This document shows positions 9,139 through 17,275 of a DNA stretch of 41,810 nucleotides, in pieces (positions within the stretch are counted from its first letter, which is position 1; each line of letters starts with the position of its first letter). The DNA is from DATMNR01 sp963702765 (GTDB lineage Bacteria; Chloroflexota; Ktedonobacteria; Ktedonobacterales; Ktedonobacteraceae): positions 1 to 41,810 of the forward strand of contig CAVPEB010000064.1 in NCBI GenBank assembly GCA_963702765.1, given 5' to 3'. The notes beneath the pieces were generated by a model. The model was not told the DNA's origin, searched no databases, and was given only the letters and a program-made list of their open reading frames with translations. The position numbers and the translations under genes were made by a program.

Positions 9139-9259
9139 GTTTTTCTCCTATGTGGTTGAGTGGAATGATCTAAAACAAAAGCTCATGCGTATTACTTCTA
9201 GTTGCTTAAATGTAGCAATGAACATAGATTATCTTCACGAATAAAAGGAGCTTACCTGT

Positions 9260-9691
9260 ATGAGTAACACAGAAATTGTAAAGAATGGTATGAAGGCCTG
9301 GGAATCTAATGACATTCAAACAATGACAGAATTGGTAGCAGACGACTTTGTGCTGAGAGGTCCCACTCCTGAGCCATTAGGTAAACAAGAGTTCATTGGC
9401 TTGATGCAGATTCTTCACGCTGGCACGCCTGATTTTGCATTCAATGTGTCCAGTTACGAGGAACACGATGACGCCGTGATCGCAAAGGCCCACATCACCG
9501 CAACGCATACTGGTGTTCTCGCTTTTCCCGGCATGCCACCTATTCCCGCAACAGGCAAAAAAGTTGCCCTGCCAGAAGAAGTCCAAACCTATACTTTGAA
9601 GAATGGAAAACTGGCGTCGCTCACCACTGACGGGAAACCAGATGCAGGCATTCCTGGGATGCTTGCACAACTAGGCATTCCAACCTCTTAA
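9260..9691 (+). CDS. SnoaL-like / NTF2-fold protein
   Basis: This 143-residue protein has the alpha+beta cone of SnoaL-like polyketide cyclases and ester cyclases. It has an N-terminal helix, the strand phrase LVADDFVLRGP, and the central GKQEFIGLMQ and PDFAFNV segments common in ketosteroid-isomerase-like proteins. Many such proteins are small uncharacterised enzymes or stress proteins, so a specific reaction is not assigned. AAAAGGAG precedes the ATG at good spacing. It stands alone between two hairpins. Confidence 0.75.
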   Translation: MSNTEIVKNGMKAWESNDIQTMTELVADDFVLRGPTPEPLGKQEFIGLMQILHAGTPDFAFNVSSYEEHDDAVIAKAHITATHTGVLAFPGMPPIPATGKKVALPEEVQTYTLKNGKLASLTTDGKPDAGIPGMLAQLGIPTS

Positions 9692-9717
9692 GGGTAGCTA
9701 TTCTAATGCAAAACGAA

Positions 9718-9743
9718 GCCCATCCATTAATTAATGGATGGGC
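9718..9743. terminator. 26-bp perfect palindrome at the convergent gene end
   Basis: GCCCATCCATTAA is followed at once by its exact complement, without a loop. It lies between the stops of the SnoaL-like gene and the convergent VCBS gene. On the minus strand it is followed by TTCGTTTT, so it best serves as the terminator of the minus-strand gene. Confidence 0.55.
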
Positions 9744-9820
9744 GATGAAAACAAAGGGCATGGGCTACTCGAAATGTTCATGCCTTTAGCATTCGAGTCA
9801 TTCTACAATCCCACCTGCAT

Positions 9821-10519
9821 TTACAGATGCACCTGTTGTCCGGGCTGCTGGGGGACAAATTGAGTGCCATCATTGATATACACGAGTATCTGATCCTGAA
9901 TATGGACAATCATATCGAGTTTGCCATCACCGTTCACATCTTTAAAAACGCCCGTCACTGGAGTTAAATCCTGGCCATTGCCGAATAAGGTTGGGCCTGT
10001 ATATATACGCGCATGCGTTGTATCACCTCCGGGCAATTCGATTATCTCCACATGCCGGTTGAGGTTGAGAAAGATAAAATGTGAAGGGTTAGATGGGCTA
10101 TCGTTATGTCCAACTACTGCATCGACCTGGTAAGTGCGAGGACGACCATAGGTTACATCGTCCTGATGGATCTGCCACCACGAACCCAATGAGTTCGCTG
10201 TGAGAAAAATCGCTGCCATCAAGAGCATTCCCACAATAATTGCGATCACGGGAAAGCGTTTATCATGACGCCAATTCTGCTTCCATGAAGTAGCCTCATC
10301 ATGTGATAGCTTGCCGCTGTTGGGATAAGGGTTGGAATGAGCACGCCTTTGATGGACAGGCATACCTCTGGATATATCGACATCATCAAGTGTATCGTGC
10401 TGAACTGGCTTATTATATCTACGCACACTACTATGAGGACGCGTTACATAATATTCCTCGTCTTCTTCAAGTTCGTAATCTGATTCCTGGGAAAACTTAC
10501 TAGCCTGTGCAGTCCCCAT
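9821..10519 (-). CDS. membrane-anchored FG-GAP/VCBS-type repeat protein
   Basis: The start at 10519 has a very strong AGGAGG 8 nt upstream, giving 232 residues. The N-terminal 85 residues are acidic and disordered. One membrane helix follows (VIAIIVGMLLMAAIFLTANS, about residues 90-110), so the rest is probably outside. The exported part ends in a calcium-binding-like DVNGDGKLDMIVHI repeat of the VCBS/FG-GAP beta-propeller type, though only one clear repeat is present. The role is unknown; a surface or sensor protein is likely. The structured element at 10606-10914 lies directly upstream on the same strand and could be its leader or an independent RNA. Confidence 0.7.
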   Translation of the reverse strand: MGTAQASKFSQESDYELEEDEEYYVTRPHSSVRRYNKPVQHDTLDDVDISRGMPVHQRRAHSNPYPNSGKLSHDEATSWKQNWRHDKRFPVIAIIVGMLLMAAIFLTANSLGSWWQIHQDDVTYGRPRTYQVDAVVGHNDSPSNPSHFIFLNLNRHVEIIELPGGDTTHARIYTGPTLFGNGQDLTPVTGVFKDVNGDGKLDMIVHIQDQILVYINDGTQFVPQQPGQQVHL

Positions 10520-10550
10520 AGCGTTAACCTCCTCATAAAATCTTCTTTGT

Positions 10551-10577
10551 AGAAACCCCTGGGCTTGTAGACAGGGG
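10551..10577 (-). terminator. hairpin CCCCTG/CAGGGG followed by TTTCT
   Basis: On the minus strand CCCCTG and CAGGGG pair across a 10-nt loop (10556-10577) and are followed by TTTCT. It sits downstream of the structured RNA element and upstream of the VCBS gene start, so it could end that RNA or act as an attenuator. The T run is short. Confidence 0.4.
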
Positions 10578-10605
10578 AAGACACAACGTGTACAGGGATA
10601 TCGTT

Positions 10606-10929
10606 TCAAGTGCTGCCCCTTGCGGGGATACGCTTTTGTCCAGAGCGTAGCAACTGGCCCGTTAAGGCGAGCATCGCTGCTCGTATGTACATTCCCTTCG
10701 ACGCTGACACGAGAGGGAAAGCGGATTAGGGAGGCGTCCGCAATATCTCCGCGACCAGGCTACCGTTCAACTGGATTGACGCGCTTGTGTTCAGTTGGCT
10801 TCAAACGGCCCTTGCAGACCTCGCCCAGTCTAGTCTCGCAATTACTCCTGCCTTAGTCCCGCCGGTAGAGCGGGTTTCGCGCAAGCCCCCGTTTTTGCAA
10901 GCGGGGGCGCTTGACTAGATATTCTGTTC
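10606..10929 (-). ncRNA. putative standalone omega-RNA (HEARO/IscB-type) or IS200/IS605-like relic
   Basis: The element is GC-rich in an AT-rich setting and is bounded by TCAAG at one end (10606-10610) and CTTGA at the other (10910-10914). It lacks a credible gene. Read on the minus strand it folds into many helices: GCGCCCCCG with CGGGGGC at the 5' end, CAACTG with CAGTTG, GCGGA with TCCGC, TCCCT with AGGGA, CGAGCA with TGCTCG, CGCT with AGCG, and CCCC-GCAA-GGGG at the 3' end. The phrase GGCCGTTTGAAGCCAACTGA resembles IscB omega-RNA scaffold as I remember it. A TTGACA-N18-TAATAT promoter would start transcription near 10929, about 15 nt before the scaffold, the size of an IscB guide. No iscB or tnpB is adjacent. 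Alternatives are a leader of the VCBS gene or a decayed transposon end. Confidence 0.5.
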
Positions 10930-10935
10930 TAAAAC

Positions 10936-10965
10936 ATATTACATTAGTACAAGTGTTCTTGTCAA
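10936..10965 (-). promoter_or_regulatory. sigma-70 promoter TTGACA-N18-TAATAT
   Basis: On the minus strand a consensus -35 TTGACA (10960-10965) and a -10 TAATAT (10936-10941) are 18 bp apart. The predicted start near 10929 places about 15 nt of flanking sequence before the structured element. No coding sequence starts within 400 nt downstream. Confidence 0.65.
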
Positions 10966-11156
10966 TAGTTTTAGCTCTCAATTACACAGCTAAAGAAAAC
11001 TCGTCGCATAAAATGTGATCTGATCGTGTTGTTAGTAATAGTTCCTGTTAGTGAATTGTGATATGAGAAGCGTATCTTTTAAATGCGGAACTATACGTTA
11101 GACGATCAGGCACCGCACCTGCCAGGCTCTCATTATGCCTGTAAAGGAGCAAAATC

Positions 11157-12125
11157 ATGAACGTTCAGGAAACCCAGATTTTACAGAACGAGGAACAATT
11201 TGAGAAGCGCAATCGAGGCAATTCGTGGTTTGTGATGTTACTCGGGTTATTGAGTATCCCCTTGATCATTTTAGGCATTGGTCTCCTGATCTTCGCCAGT
11301 GTTACACTTGCCGGAGTCGCGTTTCTGATCCTTACTATATTGTTACTCGTCGTGGGATTTAGCCTTCTCGTAACGGCCGGAGTATATCTCATCAATTCCA
11401 CCGAACGTGTTGAGACTCGTCGCTTCTCGATGGATGAACATCCGCACATTGTGGTCAATAATGAAGTTGGGACAATTCGTATTAAAACAGACAGGGATAC
11501 ACACACGGTCACATTTCAGACGAAGCGTCACAGCAGGCGTATCGGGAAGGCGGCTAATGAAAGCTGGGTGAGCTACGAACATCTGAAAGAAGAAAATGAG
11601 ATCAGGGCCGATGTAGAACGTGTCTATTCCCCTGGTACCAATGTTCCGCAAAGTATTGATTTCAACATTACTGTTCCGTACAATGCCGATGTGGAGTTAC
11701 ACACAAATGTCGGAGATATATGGGTTACCAGTATCAACGGTCAATTGTCTCTACAAAACAATATCGGGTCAATTTACGTAAAGGAAGGACTCCTGAGGGG
11801 GAATTCTGTGCTGAAAACCAATCTCGGTTCGATCAACTTCCACGAAGCTCTCGATCCTCTAGGCAGTTTTCAGTTTGCCACTGAAACAGGATCAGTTCAT
11901 GTCATTCTGCCTGATGGTACCCCCTTCGAGTTAGATGCCAGCACCCAATTTGGAAATATAACGACAGTTGTCCCGAAAATGAAAATGGCCTACCGCACAA
12001 GCAATGAGGTTCATGGTGACGCTGGAATGCCACCTCGATCAAGTTTGAAGTTGAGTAGCGTCACTGGCTCTGTGAGCGTGTTCGAGGAGTCAGACGGACA
12101 AATTCCAAGCTGGAATGAGAGTTAG
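11157..12125 (+). CDS. DUF4097-like membrane protein
   Basis: The 322-residue protein has two adjacent membrane helices (about residues 24-45 and 50-78). A long beta-rich part follows in which short repeats such as VNNEVGTIRIKT, LHTNVGDIWVTSING and LKTNLGSINFHEAL recur. This is the single-stranded beta-helix pattern of DUF4097/DUF4098 proteins, often encoded beside regulators or bactofilins. No catalytic residues are evident, and the role may be envelope stress or adhesion. GTAAAGGAG precedes the ATG. It is followed 136 bp later by a response-regulator gene. Confidence 0.75.
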   Translation: MNVQETQILQNEEQFEKRNRGNSWFVMLLGLLSIPLIILGIGLLIFASVTLAGVAFLILTILLLVVGFSLLVTAGVYLINSTERVETRRFSMDEHPHIVVNNEVGTIRIKTDRDTHTVTFQTKRHSRRIGKAANESWVSYEHLKEENEIRADVERVYSPGTNVPQSIDFNITVPYNADVELHTNVGDIWVTSINGQLSLQNNIGSIYVKEGLLRGNSVLKTNLGSINFHEALDPLGSFQFATETGSVHVILPDGTPFELDASTQFGNITTVVPKMKMAYRTSNEVHGDAGMPPRSSLKLSSVTGSVSVFEESDGQIPSWNES

Positions 12126-12261
12126 AGCATATCTTACCTACATCTCAAATAATCTCAATGAAAAGCCTTGAGGTACGAAACATCTTCACCAAGAGCAACG
12201 TGTTATGTACAGCACGTATCATCTCTTGTTTATGACAGAAGCCAGAAAGGATTTTCGTGAA

Positions 12262-12681
12262 ATGTTCAATCAAACATTTCAACTCAAAGCCAATACGAAC
12301 TCCCCTTCAAAATTGATATTCATCGTCGAAGATGATGAGGAAATTGGAAATCTCCTTCTCCAGATTATTGAACAAGAGACTATCCATAAGGCCATCCACC
12401 ATGTGGACGCGCGCAACGCGCTACAAGCAGCGACACAAGTGATGCCGCATCTCTTACTACTTGATTATAGCCTTCCTGATATGAATGGACTGGAACTCTA
12501 CGATTGGCTTCAATCTTTCGAACATCTAAAAAATATTCCTACAATTCTGATGAGCGCGCGCAATCCACCATTAGAAGAGATACAAAGACGCGGTATCCTT
12601 TATTTACGCAAGCCGTTTGCGGTGACAGAACTCCTGGCCATCATCAAGAAGTTATTTGCCAGCAAGGATTATCAGGCATGA
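12262..12681 (+). CDS. single-domain response regulator (REC)
   Basis: The 139-residue product is a lone receiver domain. It carries the acidic pair in IFIVEDDEE, the phosphorylated Asp in LLLLDYSLPDMNG, the conserved Ser in ILMSAR and the conserved Lys in LYLRKPF. There is no output domain, so it would act by protein contact or in a phosphorelay. The start at 12262 follows AAAGGA by 10 nt; the frame is open upstream to 12205 without a better site. No histidine kinase is in the window. It lies ahead of the CCA-transferase gene. Confidence 0.85.
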   Translation: MFNQTFQLKANTNSPSKLIFIVEDDEEIGNLLLQIIEQETIHKAIHHVDARNALQAATQVMPHLLLLDYSLPDMNGLELYDWLQSFEHLKNIPTILMSARNPPLEEIQRRGILYLRKPFAVTELLAIIKKLFASKDYQA

Positions 12682-12823
12682 CTTTTGCAAGCCGCTTGCG
12701 CTCTTTTATTCAATCCTATTATGTGATGACAGTACCCAACAAATGTCTAGCCAATATCAGATAAGCCATGATACAATAGGCCCATTACATCATCACTATT
12801 GAAATGGGTACATATTGCTCATC

Positions 12824-14197
12824 ATGCACGATATGATTTATACACTGGCGGAAGCTTTTCACGCTCAGCACAAACAACTTTATATTGTGGGGGGGACAGT
12901 ACGCGACGTACTCCTACATCGCGAGGATTCGAACGACGAAGACCTGGCAACAGATGCTACACCCGATGAAATCAAACGCATCGTTGCACCGACACGTCCT
13001 CAAGCTGTTGTCCTGGTTGGAGAGCGTTTTGGAACGGTACGTCTCCATTACCCTCATAACATCGTTGAGATCACTACCTTTCGCAGTGAGCAATACAATC
13101 CTGATTCGCGCAAACCAGAGGTGTGTTTTGGCACGGTGCTGGAGGATGACTTACTGCGACGAGATTTCACAATTAATGCTATGGCTTGCCATCCATTGAC
13201 AGGAGAAATCATCGATCCATTCGGGGGTCGGCAAGACCTGGAAGCACATTTGCTGCGTGCTGTAGGCAATGAGCCTGATAAGCGTTTCGACGAGGATCCT
13301 TTACGCCTATTACGTGGTGTGCGTTTCGCCGCGCAACTTGACTTCACGATTGAACCCGCAACCCGACGTTCAATCGTACGTCAGGCAGTAAAATTGCAAA
13401 AGATTTCGCGTGAACGAATTCGCGATGAGATGAATAAACTGCTGGTTTCTGCGAACCCTGCCAAAGGTCTGGATTTGCTCGTTGAGTTGGGGTTGATGGA
13501 GTGGATCGTGCCAGAAGTGGTGGCATTACGCGGCGTTAGTCAACAAGCCTTAAAAGTGATTCATACAAAAGATGTCTACGCTCATGTACTGCGTGTTGTC
13601 GAGCGCTCATCTCCCCGGCTGATCTGTCGCTGGAGCGCTTTATTGCATGACATCGCGAAACCGCGCACGCGAACAGTAGAAGAAGGCAAAGTACACTTTT
13701 TCGGACATGAGGATGTCGGAGCCTATATGGCGCGAGATATCCTGAAACGATTGCACTTTGACCGCGATTTTATTGAGAGTGTATCGAAAATTGTGCGCTT
13801 GCACATGCGCGCGAACGCGTACACTTCGGACTGGACAGATGGGGCGGTGCGCCGGCTTATGTTGGAAAGTGGAGACGACCTGACAGATCTCCTTGACCTA
13901 TCACGAGCTGACATCACCAGCTATAGAGCAGATAAAGTAACCCGAGCTGCTGCCCGTGTAACAGAGCTTACGGAACGTTGCCAGCGATTGCAGGAAGAAG
14001 CTGAACGAGTACCGCTAAAGAGTCCTCTTGACGGCAACGAATTGATGACAATATTTGGACGTGGTCCGGGGCCATGGTTACGACCTATTAAGGACCATTT
14101 GCTTAGCCTGGTGATAGATGGAGCACTAGCCGCAGATGACAAGGATGAGGCAATCAAGATTGCTAGAGAAATGCTAGAGAACGGGGTAGATCAATGA
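12824..14197 (+). CDS. cca: CCA tRNA nucleotidyltransferase / poly(A) polymerase family with HD domain
   Basis: This 457-residue enzyme adds or repairs the 3' CCA of tRNA. The nucleotidyltransferase motif IVGGTVRD is near residue 22, with the metal-binding DEDLATDA close behind. FGTVRLHY and the RRDFTINAMA motif with the RFDEDPLRLLRGVRFAAQL block follow. A C-terminal HD phosphohydrolase domain (LLHDIAKPRT near residue 275, then GHEDVGA) marks the HD-containing subgroup. No good ribosome site precedes the ATG at 12824; a TTG at 12815 is an alternative. Its stop overlaps the next start as ATGA, so the Nif3-like gene is probably translationally coupled. Confidence 0.9.
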   Translation: MHDMIYTLAEAFHAQHKQLYIVGGTVRDVLLHREDSNDEDLATDATPDEIKRIVAPTRPQAVVLVGERFGTVRLHYPHNIVEITTFRSEQYNPDSRKPEVCFGTVLEDDLLRRDFTINAMACHPLTGEIIDPFGGRQDLEAHLLRAVGNEPDKRFDEDPLRLLRGVRFAAQLDFTIEPATRRSIVRQAVKLQKISRERIRDEMNKLLVSANPAKGLDLLVELGLMEWIVPEVVALRGVSQQALKVIHTKDVYAHVLRVVERSSPRLICRWSALLHDIAKPRTRTVEEGKVHFFGHEDVGAYMARDILKRLHFDRDFIESVSKIVRLHMRANAYTSDWTDGAVRRLMLESGDDLTDLLDLSRADITSYRADKVTRAAARVTELTERCQRLQEEAERVPLKSPLDGNELMTIFGRGPGPWLRPIKDHLLSLVIDGALAADDKDEAIKIAREMLENGVDQ

Positions 14198-14958
14198 GCG
14201 CGATGCGTGATGAAATTGCTCACTATCTCAATGACTACCTGCAGATAGAGAGATTCAAGGATTACTGCCCCAACGGCATGCAAGTCATTGGCCGTCCTGA
14301 AGTTGAGCGGGTTGCCCTGGGAGTCAGTGCCAACCTGGAATGTTTCCGCATCGCTGCGGAAAACCGTGCTGATATGCTGATTGTACATCATGGGCTGTTC
14401 TGGGAAAATATGCCGCGTACAGTTGGCACGATGTTGAAGGCACGATTGAAAATGCTTTTTGAGTATGACATCACACTGCTTGGCTATCATCTGCCTCTGG
14501 ATGCGCATGCCGAGGTTGGGAATAACGCGCTCTGGTTAAAACAGCTGGGATTCACAGTCGAGGATGACAAATTGGGCCTCACACGTGGGCAGGCGATTGG
14601 AGCAATCGGCACAGCTACAAAACGTCAGACGTTACACGATCTTGTAGAGCAGGTGAACGCGCTTGCAAACGCCAAAGCTCAAGTCTATGAATATGGGCCA
14701 CAAACAGTACGTCGCCTCGGTGTCGTAACAGGCGGTGGCCAGGGATATGTAATGGAAGCCATCGCAAATGGATGTGACACGTTTCTCACTGGAGAGATTG
14801 GCGAACCAACAGAAGCAATTGCGCGCGAAGAGGGAATAAATTTTATCGCCGTCGGACACTATAATTCAGAGAAAATAGGCGTACAGGCACTTAGCAATCT
14901 TTTACAAACGAAATTCGGAGTTGAGACATTTTTCTGTAATGTACCGAACCAGGTATAA
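14194..14958 (+). CDS. Nif3-like dinuclear metal-centre hexameric protein
   Basis: The 254-residue protein matches the Nif3/YqfO/YbgI family (GTP cyclohydrolase I type 2). The metal ligands lie in LIVHHGLFW (near residue 65), GYHLPLDAH, and the C-terminal GEIGEP and VGHYNSEKIGVQAL. It lacks the long central insertion of YqfO and so is the short form. The family forms toroidal hexamers with two metals per subunit; its cellular reaction is not settled. It overlaps cca by 4 bp. Confidence 0.9.
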   Translation: MSAMRDEIAHYLNDYLQIERFKDYCPNGMQVIGRPEVERVALGVSANLECFRIAAENRADMLIVHHGLFWENMPRTVGTMLKARLKMLFEYDITLLGYHLPLDAHAEVGNNALWLKQLGFTVEDDKLGLTRGQAIGAIGTATKRQTLHDLVEQVNALANAKAQVYEYGPQTVRRLGVVTGGGQGYVMEAIANGCDTFLTGEIGEPTEAIAREEGINFIAVGHYNSEKIGVQALSNLLQTKFGVETFFCNVPNQV

Positions 14959-15001
14959 TACTCACATATACTGGCATAAACTCCATGCAAAGGATACACT
15001 G

Positions 15002-15175
15002 ATGACAAAGGCACATAACAAATCAGGAACAGGATCTCAAAACCCTGAAACTGGTGATACAAAAACAACCCCGGCTAACAAGCAGGTGACAGGCACTTCT
15101 TCTACTTCGGGTAGTACGAGCCAAACCAAATTCACCCAAACCCCAATCAGCGCCTTCGATGAACATCCAAACTGA
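15002..15175 (+). CDS. small disordered protein, probably the front part of the next frame
   Basis: The 57-codon frame starts with ATG at 15002 and is rich in Thr, Ser, Lys and Gln without a folded domain. Its composition is the same as that of the following frame (15159-15566), which overlaps it by 17 nt and has no ribosome site of its own. Removing one A from the AAA near 15171 would join them into one protein of about 188 residues, with the junction reading DEHPTEKSKEKQ. I read them as one gene with a single-base indel, but two overlapping genes remain possible. Confidence 0.45.
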   Translation: MTKAHNKSGTGSQNPETGDTKTTPANKQVTGTSSTSGSTSQTKFTQTPISAFDEHPN

Positions 15176-15566
15176 GAAGAGTAAAGAGAAGCAGAGTAGC
15201 AAGAGTCGCAAGCCAGTAGTAGGCGGAACAGCGGTTCAGGGAGCAAAATCAACTCAGCCTAAAGAAATCACAACATCGCCGTCACAACAGGAGGCTGAGA
15301 GTTATAACCGCGAGATGCGCAGGCGCATGCAACACATGGGAACAGGCCCTTATGGTGGAAGTCCAACTGACGCTGTGCGTGATAAGAGACAGAAACGCAT
15401 TGATAAACGCAAACAGCAGCAGGAGGAAGTGAAAAAGACAGTAGTAACTAAAGGGCCTAGCACCGACATCAAACTTGGACGCAAAAACACGTATTTTGTA
15501 CTTGGGACACTTGCTTTGATAATCCTGGTTATTGCCATCGCTCTTATCATTCGTCACCCATTCTAA
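15159..15566 (+). CDS. disordered protein with C-terminal membrane anchor
   Basis: The 135-codon frame is lysine- and glutamine-rich for about 105 residues, including a helical charged stretch RDKRQKRIDKRKQQQEEVKK. It ends in one membrane helix (YFVLGTLALIILVIAIALII) with only four residues after it, the layout of a tail-anchored protein. No domain is recognised. The ATG at 15159 has no visible ribosome site, and translation may begin at 15002 if the frame is joined. It is followed by the DUF512 gene 16 bp downstream. Confidence 0.6.
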   Translation: MNIQTEKSKEKQSSKSRKPVVGGTAVQGAKSTQPKEITTSPSQQEAESYNREMRRRMQHMGTGPYGGSPTDAVRDKRQKRIDKRKQQQEEVKKTVVTKGPSTDIKLGRKNTYFVLGTLALIILVIAIALIIRHPF

Positions 15567-15582
15567 AAAGGAAACCAAATTA

Positions 15583-16947
15583 ATGCCAAAAATGTATGGA
15601 TGGGTGCGTGAGGTAGTGCCAGAAAGTCCTGCGGACCGAGCAGGGTTACAGCCCGGAGATCTAATTCGCACAATTAACGGTCAAACGATTCGCGACCTGG
15701 TAGACTATCGTTTTTACGTAGCTGATGAAGAGTTGACAGTTGGTTTTGAGCGGCAACTCAATCAGCACGAAGTGCAAATCTCTAAAACATACGATGAGAA
15801 CCTGGGCGTGCTCTTCGGTGAAGAACCCGCACCATTCATCAGGCAGTGCGCCAATAAATGTGTCTTTTGCTTTATCAAAGGGTTACCAGAACGCTTCGCG
15901 CCACAGCCCGGCTTGCCACATGGCATGCGTTCAACGCTCTATATCAAAGACGATGACTACCGCTACTCATTCCTCTTTGGTAATTTCATTACACTAACAA
16001 ATCTGAAGGAACACGATTGGCAGCGTCTCGACGAGCAGAAGCTGACACCCCTGTATGTCTCAGTCCATACAACCGATCCCGACCTGCGGCGTAAGATGGT
16101 CGATGGGCCACGCGCTGGGGACATTATTGAGCATATTAAACGCCTGGGTAGCATGGGTATCACCTGCCATACACAACTTGTGCTTTGCCCACCGATTAAT
16201 GACGGCCCACATCTTGATCGCAGCATTCAAGATTTGTCCGAATTGAGACCAACGGTCGAGTCAATTTCCGTGGTACCTGTCGGTTTGACGAAATATAACA
16301 ATATGATTAAGACTGGAGACCTGCCGCCACTACGGCATTACACACGAGAAGAGGCCGAGGCTGTGATTGAGCAGGTAGAGGTATACCAGCATCGCTTCGA
16401 GGCAGATGATCCCGATGGCAATCCATTTGTCTACCTTTCGGACGAATGGTATTACCTGACAGAACGCGAGTTTCCACCTGCGAAGCACTACGGCTCATAT
16501 GCTCAGATCGAGAACGGTGTGGGCATGACGCGCTACCTGATGGACCAATGGGCACGCAGTAAACGCAAACTTCCGATGAACCTATCTCAACCGCGACGAG
16601 TCACGCTGGTCACGAGTACGATGGCACGACCTGTAATCGAAGAGTTTGCTGAAGATATGCGCAAGGTTGAGGGTCTCGAGGTGCAGGTTTTGCCCGTTGT
16701 GAATACATTCTTTGGGGCGGAAGTCACTGTAGCCGGGTTGCTTTGCGGTCAAGACGTTTTGACTGCCCTTCAAGAGCATGGAAATCTGGGAGATCTTGTT
16801 CTGTTACCACGTGTGATGCTTGATAATGCTGGCGAGCGCTTCCTGGATGATACCACAGTGGAAGAGTTCATGGATGGGATTCCAGTGAGAGCCGAATTTG
16901 TGCGCAATGCCCAGGAGACGATTGAGGCGATTCGTTCGTTGTATTGA
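15583..16947 (+). CDS. DUF512 radical-SAM/PDZ protein
   Basis: The 454-residue protein begins with a PDZ-like domain (VVPESPADRAGLQPGDLIRTING). A radical-SAM-type cluster, CANKCVFCFIKGLP, is near residue 89 with CX3CX2C spacing, and a C-terminal DUF512 region follows (VTSTMARPVIEEFAEDM onward). This order is standard for the family, which is common in Firmicutes, Chloroflexota and cyanobacteria and has no firmly known reaction. AAAAAGGAAA precedes the ATG at 15583. It follows the tail-anchored protein closely and probably shares its transcript. Confidence 0.9.
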   Translation: MPKMYGWVREVVPESPADRAGLQPGDLIRTINGQTIRDLVDYRFYVADEELTVGFERQLNQHEVQISKTYDENLGVLFGEEPAPFIRQCANKCVFCFIKGLPERFAPQPGLPHGMRSTLYIKDDDYRYSFLFGNFITLTNLKEHDWQRLDEQKLTPLYVSVHTTDPDLRRKMVDGPRAGDIIEHIKRLGSMGITCHTQLVLCPPINDGPHLDRSIQDLSELRPTVESISVVPVGLTKYNNMIKTGDLPPLRHYTREEAEAVIEQVEVYQHRFEADDPDGNPFVYLSDEWYYLTEREFPPAKHYGSYAQIENGVGMTRYLMDQWARSKRKLPMNLSQPRRVTLVTSTMARPVIEEFAEDMRKVEGLEVQVLPVVNTFFGAEVTVAGLLCGQDVLTALQEHGNLGDLVLLPRVMLDNAGERFLDDTTVEEFMDGIPVRAEFVRNAQETIEAIRSLY

Positions 16948-16990
16948 TAAATTGTTCAGAAACTACACGCAAAACAAGGGATATAAAACG

Positions 16991-17182
16991 ATGCAACAAG
17001 TTTGTCATAAGTGCAAGCAAAAGCTTCCCTCGAAAGAGATGACCCAGGTCACTCTCAGCGCTGATGGTGAATACAATCTTTGGACAGAGGAAAGGATTGC
17101 CTGGTATCGTAGCCGTTGGAAGAAATTACCTCGTCTGGTATGGCTGTGTAGTAGCTGTTATCGTGTTGCGAATGTAAGGTAG
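16991..17182 (+). CDS. small zinc-ribbon protein, 63 aa
   Basis: The product has two CXXC pairs, CHKC at residue 5 and CSSC near residue 54, the pattern of a treble-clef or zinc-ribbon fold. The middle part is aromatic and basic (WTEERIAWYRSRWKKLPR), possibly nucleic-acid binding. AAGGGA precedes the ATG. It follows the DUF512 gene by 43 bp on the same strand. No named family was recognised. Confidence 0.6.
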   Translation: MQQVCHKCKQKLPSKEMTQVTLSADGEYNLWTEERIAWYRSRWKKLPRLVWLCSSCYRVANVR

Positions 17183-17275
17183 AACTCCATGCCCATTGCA
17201 CCAGTGATAGTCAACTATTGACAATGGAATATGGACTTGGAGATCAGGACTTTTGTTGTCATCGTCTTGCTAAGG

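Noticed and set aside
10746..10850. Minus-strand reading ending RLKPTEHKRVNPVER, looking like the tail of a transposon TnpB protein
   Set aside because: It is too short and lacks the zinc-finger and catalytic motifs. It was kept only as part of the alternative that the element is a transposon relic.
10620..10856. Open frame of 78 codons on the plus strand inside the structured element
   Set aside because: It has no ribosome-binding site, no family resemblance and low-complexity composition. The DNA is explained better by paired RNA helices.
12915..12945. GATTCGAAC-like stretch resembling a tRNA T-loop
   Set aside because: It lies inside cca in frame, and no acceptor or anticodon stems can be drawn around it. 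No tRNA was found in the window.
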